Positions 1-5,972 of a DNA stretch of 8,691 bases are shown piece after piece. The translations under genes and the position numbers were made by a program. Source of the DNA: M3 sp964637445 (lineage in GTDB: Bacteria > Bacteroidota > Bacteroidia > Bacteroidales > Muribaculaceae); contig CAZWWS010000077.1 in assembly GCA_964637445.1 (NCBI GenBank), positions 1-8,691 of the forward strand, in the 5' to 3' direction. Positions within the stretch are counted from its first letter, which is position 1. Each line of letters opens with the position of its first letter. Below the pieces are notes generated by a model. That model was given only the letters and a program-made list of their open reading frames with translations. It was not told the DNA's origin and made no database searches.

Positions 1-66
1 ACTCGTCGCCGAAACACCGCCCGACCCACCAAGCCGCTCACAGAAACGCACAGAAGTGGATAGTGG

Positions 67-283
67 CTATAGATGAACTCTAAATTTTACTATGTAAAGA
101 TAAATTTTAGGGTCTTGGTCAATACCTATTCCTTCGAGATAGCAATCCCGATTTTGTATTTCCTTTCGTGGGCATTGTCGTCGTTGGCTGCAAGTAGCCA
201 GCTATAATGAGTTTTTTATAGTCGCCTGCGGCTGCGTAGATGTCGCCGGATTCGCATAGAACTTTGATATTGTCTGTTTCCAT
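67..283 (-). pseudogene. Frameshifted Sel1-like repeat protein remnant
   Basis: On the minus strand an ATG at 283 lies two bases after the stop of the phosphoesterase gene and opens a frame reading METDNIKVLCESGDIYAAAG then DYKK. At the A6 run (T6 at 212-217 on the plus strand) the homology moves to another frame, which reads THYSW then LLAANDDNAHERKYKIGIAI and stops at 128-126. At the GG at 131-132 it moves again to a frame reading GIGIDQDPKIYLY, with a stop at 69-67. Joined together, the three pieces follow the Sel1 pattern: a D-x-x-K helix, W-x-x-x-AA, NA, then IG, then G-x-G-x-D-x-D. Adding one A and one G restores a single frame. This is therefore a decayed, or misread, Sel1/TPR-type adaptor gene with about one repeat. 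Sel1 proteins mediate protein contacts; no enzymatic role is expected. It was probably cotranscribed with the phosphoesterase. The similarity fades after residue YLY, so the 3' part is truncated or lost. Bases 1-66 show nothing I can assign. Confidence 0.6.
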
Positions 284-285
284 AA

Positions 286-879
286 TTATAGTTCTATGAT
301 GTTAGGTGAACTGAGTGATAAATAATCGGAGTCGATGATTGCTCCGTTGGAGTAGGTGACGCTATTGATGCGTTGTATCCCGTGCTGTCGGTGGATGTGT
401 CCGAAAAGATGGAGTCGAGGATTGATGTCGGTGATGCGTTGCAGCAGATGCTTAGATCCATAATTGATATTGTCGTCGAAGTCGAGAATGCCGTAGGGTG
501 GAGTGTGTGTTATTACTATGTCGGTGTCGAGGGGAATATTTGCGTAGTTATGGTCTTGAGCGTCGGTGATGCAGTCGCTCATAAACATCGGTATGCCGTA
601 AAACTTCATCCCAGATAGTTCTATTCCGGAGTTGCAAAGATAGTGCACGTTGTTGTCTAATCCATCGATGGAGGCTCGATACAGGCAGTCGTCGTGGTTG
701 CCACATATAAAAATCTTGTGCTTATAAGACAGGTCGCAAAACCAATTGAGAAAGTCGAGCGCTTCTTGGTCGGTGCCGACCATGCAGAAATCGCCTGAAT
801 GTACCACTACATCCGCTTCGGGTAAATCTCGGAGCTGATGATGGCAACCATGAGTATCAGAAAGATGCAATATTTTCAT
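286..879 (-). CDS. Calcineurin-like metallophosphoesterase (MPPED/239FB-like)
   Basis: This 197-residue, single-domain cytoplasmic enzyme of the calcineurin-like fold has no signal peptide or membrane segment. All the metal-binding motifs are visible in order: D-x-H at residues 8-10 (LSDTHG), GD at 29-30 (HSGDF), GNHD at 60-63, the HTPPYG histidine at about 125, and GHIH at 160-163. A dinuclear-metal phosphoesterase is therefore expected to be active. The length and the GIPMF and HTPPYG segments resemble the small MPPED1/2-type (239FB) proteins, some of which hydrolyse cyclic nucleotide phosphodiesters; the substrate here is unknown. The ATG at 879 sits directly before the MKILHLSDTHG start typical of the family. 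The gene is divergent from rtcB. RtcB also acts on nucleic-acid ends with cyclic phosphates, so a shared role in RNA-end processing is possible but only inferred. The Sel1 remnant lies immediately downstream. Confidence 0.88.
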   Translation of the reverse strand: MKILHLSDTHGCHHQLRDLPEADVVVHSGDFCMVGTDQEALDFLNWFCDLSYKHKIFICGNHDDCLYRASIDGLDNNVHYLCNSGIELSGMKFYGIPMFMSDCITDAQDHNYANIPLDTDIVITHTPPYGILDFDDNINYGSKHLLQRITDINPRLHLFGHIHRQHGIQRINSVTYSNGAIIDSDYLSLSSPNIIEL

Positions 880-1018
880 TCTAAAGATAATTGTAAAAAT
901 CCGATTAAATTTTTAGTGATGAATTTTTATATTATAGTGATGTCGTTTGGAGCTTCGGTGAGCGTATATTACGGTATTAAATAGAAGTTAAATTAAACGG
1001 CTTCGAGATATTTTGTTG

Positions 1019-1026
1019 CAAAAATA
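1019..1026 (-). promoter_or_regulatory. Possible -7 box for the phosphoesterase gene
   Basis: Read on the minus strand this is TATTTTTG, which fits the Bacteroidota TAnnTTTG box and points toward the phosphoesterase gene. It implies a leader of about 130 nt. No TTTG -33 element sits at the usual spacing, and such a motif can arise by chance in AT-rich DNA. The rest of 880-1063 shows no gene or clear structure. Confidence 0.22.
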
Positions 1027-1035
1027 GAAATTAGG

Positions 1036-1076
1036 TGTATCAAAAAATGAGACTGCTGAGGTTTATATTTGCAAAG
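1036..1076 (+). promoter_or_regulatory. rtcB promoter with putative operator half-site
   Basis: TATATTTG at 1064-1071 is a perfect Bacteroidota TAnnTTTG -7 box, followed by CAAAG. A start point a few bases beyond would give a leader of about 30 nt before the ATG at 1111. There is no good TTTG -33 element. Instead TGTATC lies at 1036-1041 and AAATG at 1045-1049. The same two words sit at the same distances before the WYL gene's box. This suggests a shared regulator-binding site standing in for, or overlapping, the -33 region. Confidence 0.6.
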
Positions 1077-1110
1077 AGATTGAAATACAAGCCAATAAAA
1101 TCAAAAAGAT

Positions 1111-2367
1111 ATGAAGACGATAGATGGATATGATGTGAAGATCTTTACCGACAATGTGGAAGATACGGCGTTGGAGCAGATCAAAGAGTTGCTTTCAATC
1201 GACGTGTTTTCCGACAAGAAGATTCGGATTATGCCTGACGTGCACGCCGGAGCCGGGTGTGTGATTGGATTTACCGGCGACCTTGGCGATAAGGTAATAC
1301 CTAATATCGTAGGAGTTGATATAGGCTGTGGTATGAGGGTGCTGAAACTTGGGGGCATAAAAGATGTGGATTATCATGCGCTGAACGAGCATATTCTTGC
1401 CAATATTCCGTCGGGTATGTGGATAAGAGAGGAAAAGCGTGGTTTTAAGCCGTTGAGTGGCGATGAGATGGACATATATCGCGAGGCAAAGCAACTTGTC
1501 ACGCAGCTACGCTGCTATCGCGACCTGAAGAATACAGATCGCATTTATAGGGCAGTAGGTTCTCTCGGAGGGGGAAACCACTTCATCGAACTTGATAAGG
1601 ACGATGATGGATATGTGTATATGGTGATTCACACCGGTTCGCGCAATCTTGGAAAACAGGTGGCTGAAATCTACCAAGAGCGAGCTGTAAAGCATCTCAC
1701 CGAAGGTGCTGATGAGTTAGAAATATTGATCAAGCAGACAATCGAGGAATACAAAGCCGCAGGGAGAAGAGCTGAATTGCAGAATGTGATAAAGCGTATG
1801 CGTTGGCAGTATAAGCCGTCGGAGCCGAAGTTGCCTCGCGACTTATGCTACGTGGAGGGGGAGGCGCGCGAGCATTATCTTCATGATATGCGCTTGTGTC
1901 AGCGTTGGGCCGTGCTCAATCGTAGGCTGATATCGATGTTGCTTCTGAAATTTTTCGTCGGAGTGAGCGTAGAGGAAGAATTTGAATCAATCCATAATTA
2001 CATAAGCGATGATAATATCATTCGCAAAGGCTCGATATCGGCTTCAGAAGGAGAGCGGTGTATCATTCCGCTTAATATGCGCGATGGCTCGCTGATCTGT
2101 ACCGGAAAGGGAAATGCTGATTGGAACTATTCGGCACCGCATGGAGCCGGCCGAATATTGAGCCGCACACAAGCCTATGAAACAATAACGATGTCCGATT
2201 TTGAGCAATCGATGAAAGGAATCTACTCGGAGAGTGTGACGGAGTTTACCATCGATGAGTCGCCGATGGTCTATAAGCCGGCGTCGGAGATAATGGCAAA
2301 TATTGGCGACACTGTGACAATCGACACGATAATTCGCCCCATGTTTAACTTTAAAGCGTCAAAATGA
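1111..2367 (+). CDS. rtcB: RtcB RNA ligase (3'-phosphate/5'-hydroxyl)
   Basis: RtcB joins RNA 3'-phosphate or 2',3'-cyclic phosphate ends to 5'-hydroxyl ends, using GTP and Mn2+ through a guanylated histidine. In bacteria this is a repair reaction for cleaved tRNA and rRNA. The 418-residue protein is of full family length and keeps the catalytic motifs: MPDVHAGAG at 41-49, GVDIGCGM at 68-75 with metal ligands D70 and C73, SLGGGNHF at 151-158, HTGSRNLG at 174-181, and HGAGR at 344-348, where H344 is the expected GMP-attachment residue. There is no sign of damage. The ATG at 1111 follows the promoter box by about 40 nt with no Shine-Dalgarno sequence, as is common in Bacteroidota. No archease or RtcA gene is next to it. 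A 111-nt gap with its own promoter separates it from the WYL operon, but the shared promoter signature suggests coregulation. GC content is visibly higher than in the downstream DUF262 genes. Confidence 0.95.
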   Translation: MKTIDGYDVKIFTDNVEDTALEQIKELLSIDVFSDKKIRIMPDVHAGAGCVIGFTGDLGDKVIPNIVGVDIGCGMRVLKLGGIKDVDYHALNEHILANIPSGMWIREEKRGFKPLSGDEMDIYREAKQLVTQLRCYRDLKNTDRIYRAVGSLGGGNHFIELDKDDDGYVYMVIHTGSRNLGKQVAEIYQERAVKHLTEGADELEILIKQTIEEYKAAGRRAELQNVIKRMRWQYKPSEPKLPRDLCYVEGEAREHYLHDMRLCQRWAVLNRRLISMLLLKFFVGVSVEEEFESIHNYISDDNIIRKGSISASEGERCIIPLNMRDGSLICTGKGNADWNYSAPHGAGRILSRTQAYETITMSDFEQSMKGIYSESVTEFTIDESPMVYKPASEIMANIGDTVTIDTIIRPMFNFKASK

Positions 2368-2381
2368 GATGGGTTTGATAG

Positions 2382-2424
2382 GCGATACAAGAAATGCGTA
2401 AAAATATTTGTAAGCATGTATCGC
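2382..2424 (+). repeat. Inverted repeat upstream of the WYL gene, candidate operator
   Basis: GCGATACA at 2382-2389 and TGTATCGC at 2417-2424 are perfect 8-bp inverted arms separated by 27 nt. Each arm is associated with a direct GAAATGC (2391-2397 and 2425-2431). The right arm covers the position where a -33 element should lie relative to the box at 2445. No T-run follows, so a terminator for rtcB is less likely than a site for a dimeric regulator. Confidence 0.45.
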
Positions 2425-2457
2425 GAAATGCAACAAGTTATGACTATATTTGCGAAG
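2417..2457 (+). promoter_or_regulatory. Promoter of the WYL-glycohydrolase-DUF262 operon
   Basis: TATATTTG at 2445-2452 matches the Bacteroidota -7 box TAnnTTTG and is followed by CGAAG. The predicted start lies about 20 nt before the ATG at 2479. TGTATC begins exactly 28 bases upstream of the box, as it does before rtcB, and AAATG follows at the same offset. No TTTG occurs at the -33 position. Confidence 0.6.
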
Positions 2458-2478
2458 TAAAAACAACATCTAAGCAAT

Positions 2479-3381
2479 ATGACTCAACTGCAAAAATACA
2501 CATGGTTGATAGAGACTATACGGCGAGCAGGGAAGATTTCGCATAAAGACCTTTCCGACCGCTGGGAGCGCAATAAGGATATGAGCGACTGCCGTCCGTT
2601 GCATCGAGCTACATTCAACCGCTGGAAAGATGCCATTTTCGATCAGTTTGGAATCATTATATCGTGTCAGCGCGTAGGAGGATACCTATATTATATAGAA
2701 AATCCTGAAGACATCGACGAAAACGAACTGAAGAAATGGATGCTCGATTCGTTTGCAGTGGGCAATGTGATTAGCGAAAACCTTTCGCTAAAGGATCGGA
2801 TATTGGTAGAGCAAATACCCTCCGGACGTGACTATCTGACCACGATATTGTCGGCGATGAAAGAATGCAGAGTGGTGGAGGTGACTTATCGACCATTTCA
2901 GCGCTCTCATGGCTATACGTTTACCGTAGAGCCATATTGTGTGAAGCTGTTTGAAAATCGATGGTATATGCTTGGCCGGAACAATCGCGAAGAGGTGAAA
3001 CTTTATGCCCTTGATCGAATGGAGAGTGTAACTGCAACAGAGGCTACATTTAAGCTCCCCAAGGGGTTTTCGGCAGCAGAATTCTTCTCAACGGCCTATG
3101 GCATAGTCATTGGTGGTGACGTGACGCCGGAACCAATAATCATAAAAGCCAACGAACATCATAAGCATTATCTGAAAACTCTTCCGCTCCATCATAGCCA
3201 GCGATTGATTGAGGAAACCGACAGCTATGCTGTTTTTGAGCTATATCTTGCTCCGACCTACGACTTCATAATGAAGCTATTGCAGTTGGGCTCGATGGTA
3301 GAGGTCGTATCTCCATCCACGTTACGGCAAACCATGAGAGAGTGGATTTCGGGAATGTATGAATTATATAAAAATGATTAG
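2479..3381 (+). CDS. WYL-domain transcriptional regulator
   Basis: This 300-residue DNA-binding regulator has the usual three-part layout. An N-terminal winged helix-turn-helix spans about residues 5-72. The WYL domain spans about 120-195, with the signature reading W162-Y163-M164 in ENRWYMLGR, plus the conserved VEPY and YALDR segments. A WCX-type C-terminal region covers about 215-298. Family members such as BrxR and CapW/CapR-like repressors control phage-defence loci and are thought to sense nucleic-acid or nucleotide ligands through the WYL domain. That makes the downstream DUF262 pair a natural target. It is the first gene of an apparent operon, followed after 3 nt by the glycohydrolase, and is preceded by an inverted repeat it may bind. 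Whether it represses or activates cannot be read from the sequence. No missing segment or frameshift is seen. Confidence 0.9.
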   Translation: MTQLQKYTWLIETIRRAGKISHKDLSDRWERNKDMSDCRPLHRATFNRWKDAIFDQFGIIISCQRVGGYLYYIENPEDIDENELKKWMLDSFAVGNVISENLSLKDRILVEQIPSGRDYLTTILSAMKECRVVEVTYRPFQRSHGYTFTVEPYCVKLFENRWYMLGRNNREEVKLYALDRMESVTATEATFKLPKGFSAAEFFSTAYGIVIGGDVTPEPIIIKANEHHKHYLKTLPLHHSQRLIEETDSYAVFELYLAPTYDFIMKLLQLGSMVEVVSPSTLRQTMREWISGMYELYKND

Positions 3382-3384
3382 ACT

Positions 3385-4158
3385 ATGATAGGAGCAATAA
3401 TTGGTGACATTGTTGGATCAAGCTATGAATTCAACAATATATTTAATTACGATTTTGAATTGTTTGATAAAGAAAAAGACTTTACCGACGATACGATATG
3501 CTCAATAGCAGTGGCCGATGCGATTCTTAATGGCAAGAGCTATCAAGAGGCGATGCGACATTGGTGTAGGAAATATCCGCATCCGAAGGGCGAATATGGC
3601 GGTTATTTTTTCAACTGGGTGATGCGTCCCGAGCCTTATCCCTACAATAGCTTTGGCAATGGTGCGGCAATGCGAGTGAGTCCGGTGGCATGGCTGTTTG
3701 ATAACGAAGAGGATGTGAGAGTTCACGCGGAGCAGTCGGCAGCGATAACACACAATCATCCTGAAGGTATAAAGGGGGCAACGGCCATTGCCGTAGCGAT
3801 ATTCAGAATGAGAACAAGCCAAGAGAAAACGCCGAAAATCTATGAAGACACTGCCAAGGAATTTTATGGCAAGAACGCGTTTGAAAAATTACCTGCGAAG
3901 GGATTTTTTGATGTCACTTGCCAAGGATGCGTTCCCTTAGCCCTTTATCTTGCGTCGATAGCTACGAGCTTTGAAGATGCGATAAGACTGACTATAACAT
4001 ACGGAGGAGACACCGACACCATGGGCGCAATCGTCGGCTCATTAGTAGAGGCACAGTATGATATACCGCAAGAATACATCGACAAAGCAAAATCGTATCT
4101 TCCCGACGAAATGCTTGAAATCCTCACCGAATTTGAACAAAAAATAAAACAATCATGA
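3385..4158 (+). CDS. ADP-ribosylglycohydrolase (DraG/ARH-like)
   Basis: This 257-residue, all-helical cytoplasmic hydrolase removes ADP-ribose from proteins or other ADP-ribosylated molecules using two Mg2+ ions. The metal-binding motifs are intact: IGDIVGS near the N-terminus, TDDT at 34-37, and GGDTDT at 207-212. The family segments FGNGAAMRVSP (90-100) and HNHPEGIKGA (123-132) are also present. The length is normal. The start lies 3 nt after the WYL stop, and the final TGA overlaps the next ATG as ATGA, so translation is probably coupled on both sides. The target (arginine-type, DNA, RNA or a free nucleotide) cannot be told from the sequence. No ADP-ribosyltransferase such as DarT is encoded in the window, so it is not an obvious toxin-antitoxin partner. 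In this operon it may undo modification by a host or phage enzyme, or act on a signalling nucleotide (inference). Confidence 0.92.
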   Translation: MIGAIIGDIVGSSYEFNNIFNYDFELFDKEKDFTDDTICSIAVADAILNGKSYQEAMRHWCRKYPHPKGEYGGYFFNWVMRPEPYPYNSFGNGAAMRVSPVAWLFDNEEDVRVHAEQSAAITHNHPEGIKGATAIAVAIFRMRTSQEKTPKIYEDTAKEFYGKNAFEKLPAKGFFDVTCQGCVPLALYLASIATSFEDAIRLTITYGGDTDTMGAIVGSLVEAQYDIPQEYIDKAKSYLPDEMLEILTEFEQKIKQS

Positions 4159-5972
4159 ATCTTGAAGAAAAAATAATTGGAGAGATATCTGGTGAGTTTG
4201 TAATTAAAGCTTACCAAAGAGGTTATAGGTGGTCAAAAGAGGAGATAACTCATCTACTTGATGATATAAATGAAGTTCCTGATGGTCAAAATTATTGCCT
4301 CCAACCTATTGTTGTAAAGAACAATAATGGGGTTTATGAGTTAATAGATGGACAACAACGTTTGACGACATTGTATCTCATAATTAAGTATCTCTCGCTT
4401 TATATGGATTCCAAATATAGCATAGAATATGATACCAGAAAGAGTGAGAATGGGCACATGGGAAGCAAGGAATTGCTTGAAGCAATAAATGAAATTGATT
4501 TGTATTCTGATTCGTATAATATAGATGAATTATTTATAAAAAAAGCTTATGCTGAAATATCAAATTGGTTTGGAGTAGCCAAGTCGAGAATGTGTAGCAT
4601 TTCTAGTAAACTTCAGAAGTATGTTACCATCATTTGGTATGAAGTAGATGCGGAAGAAGATAGCGTCAGCATTTTTACCCGCATGAATATTGGTAAAATC
4701 AGTCTTACCAATGCCGAACTTGTCAAAGCTCTTTTCCTTAGTAAAGGGAGGAAGGATGAGTGTGGCATTTATTCAGGGAATCCCTATGGTATAGAAGAAA
4801 AAAAACAGCATGAAATCGCGCTTCAATGGGATGCTATGGAAAAAGGTTTACATGACCATAAATTCTGGGCTTTTATTACCAATGAAAATACAAGTAGGTA
4901 TCCAATTCGTATGGAAATATTATTTGATATAATGGAAAATAAACCTAAGGATGAATATAGTTTCTACACTTTCAATCGCTTTTATGATAGATTTAAGATA
5001 AGTGCAAATAAAACTGAAGATTGGGAAGCTATAGTGCGATATTACCAACAGTTATGGGAATGGTATAAGGATTTTAATCTATACCACCAAATAGGTTATC
5101 TTGTATCAATAGGCTATAAAGTAAAGGACTTATTAGATGTTGCTATGGATAAGGATAATCCAAAAAAGAAATCAGACTTCAAAGAAGAGATTCTTAACAA
5201 AATTCGTCAGAGTGTAGAATTTGTACAAACCAATCAAAAAGAATATATCGACTATGCTAATTTGAGCTACGAGCATCATCCCGATTATATTCATAGACTT
5301 CTACTTTTGTTTAATGTCGAAACCATTCGTCAAAAGGGTGATGAAGATAATAGATTTCCATTTGAGAGATACAAAAATGAAGGCACATGGTCTTTAGAAC
5401 ATATTCATGCTCAAAATTCAGAAAGCCTAAAAACGGATATAGAGTGGAGGGAATGGCTTGTATTGCATAAACGTTCTCTTCAAGGACTAATGAAGATACA
5501 TGATGTGGATTCGCAGCAGCATCAATCGATTTCAGAAATTATTAATAAAATTGATGTCGTTATTCGTCATATTGATGACTTAAACTACAAGGGTTCTATA
5601 CGAGACGAATTTTCTGCAATAGCAGATAAAGTAGTTGAAAAACTTACTGATGGGAATGATAATATGCAGATGCATTCTCTTTCAAATATGGCTTTGCTGA
5701 CAGTTGGAGAGAATGCAGCTTTGAATAATTCGACGTTTGATGTAAAGCGTATTAAAGTGTTAGAAATGGATAGAGTTGGAGATTATATACCTACTTGCAC
5801 TAAGAATGTATTTATGAAATATTACTCTTCATCAGACACAAAATTGCATTTTTGGTCAGAGGAAGACCGAAAATGTTATATTGAAGCGATGAACAATGTA
5901 CTATATCGACATAAAGAAGCAAATGGAAATGATATCAAACTAATAAAAGAGGAAATTCATTATGGGATGTAA
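4155..5972 (+). CDS. DUF262 + DUF1524 protein (GmrSD-like HNH nuclease)
   Basis: This 605-residue protein has the single-chain GmrSD-like architecture. The N-terminal DUF262 (ParB/sulfiredoxin-like NTPase-type) domain shows YQRGYRW at 20-26, IDGQQRLTTL at 64-73, and FTRMNIGKISLTNAELVKA at 174-192. A helical middle section leads to a DUF1524 domain of HNH type, with WSLEHIHAQN at 412-421 and HSLSNMALLT at 507-516. N520, N525 and the KR at 531-532 lie in the metal-finger region. Known relatives include type IV restriction enzymes that use NTP and cut modified phage DNA, and the SspE effector of phosphorothioate systems. Here the usual HIxP appears as HIHAQ. The ATG lies inside the glycohydrolase stop (ATGA), and the 3' end overlaps the next gene by 11 nt. 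The gene is much more AT-rich than its upstream neighbours, which suggests separate ancestry. It is probably a defence nuclease; its substrate is unknown. Confidence 0.88.
   Translation: MNLEEKIIGEISGEFVIKAYQRGYRWSKEEITHLLDDINEVPDGQNYCLQPIVVKNNNGVYELIDGQQRLTTLYLIIKYLSLYMDSKYSIEYDTRKSENGHMGSKELLEAINEIDLYSDSYNIDELFIKKAYAEISNWFGVAKSRMCSISSKLQKYVTIIWYEVDAEEDSVSIFTRMNIGKISLTNAELVKALFLSKGRKDECGIYSGNPYGIEEKKQHEIALQWDAMEKGLHDHKFWAFITNENTSRYPIRMEILFDIMENKPKDEYSFYTFNRFYDRFKISANKTEDWEAIVRYYQQLWEWYKDFNLYHQIGYLVSIGYKVKDLLDVAMDKDNPKKKSDFKEEILNKIRQSVEFVQTNQKEYIDYANLSYEHHPDYIHRLLLLFNVETIRQKGDEDNRFPFERYKNEGTWSLEHIHAQNSESLKTDIEWREWLVLHKRSLQGLMKIHDVDSQQHQSISEIINKIDVVIRHIDDLNYKGSIRDEFSAIADKVVEKLTDGNDNMQMHSLSNMALLTVGENAALNNSTFDVKRIKVLEMDRVGDYIPTCTKNVFMKYYSSSDTKLHFWSEEDRKCYIEAMNNVLYRHKEANGNDIKLIKEEIHYGM

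Noticed and set aside
1..66. Possible coding sequence at the left edge (minus-strand ERLGGSGGVSATS)
   Set aside because: It is short, cut by the window edge, lies beyond a stop relative to the Sel1 remnant, and no family could be recognised.
373..618. Plus-strand open frame of 81 codons
   Set aside because: It lies wholly antisense to the phosphoesterase, whose catalytic motifs are intact, and its own translation is low-complexity V/S-rich with no recognisable family.
1101..1695. Minus-strand open frames opposite rtcB
   Set aside because: They overlap conserved RtcB motifs on the other strand and show no protein-like features or promoter.
3385..4158. Toxin-antitoxin reading with the glycohydrolase as antitoxin (DarTG-like)
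   Set aside because: No ADP-ribosyltransferase is encoded in the window, and the protein has DraG-type motifs rather than a macro domain.
3502..4217. Minus-strand open frames opposite the glycohydrolase
   Set aside because: They are shadows of a gene with complete metal-binding motifs, rich in C/H/R by complementarity.
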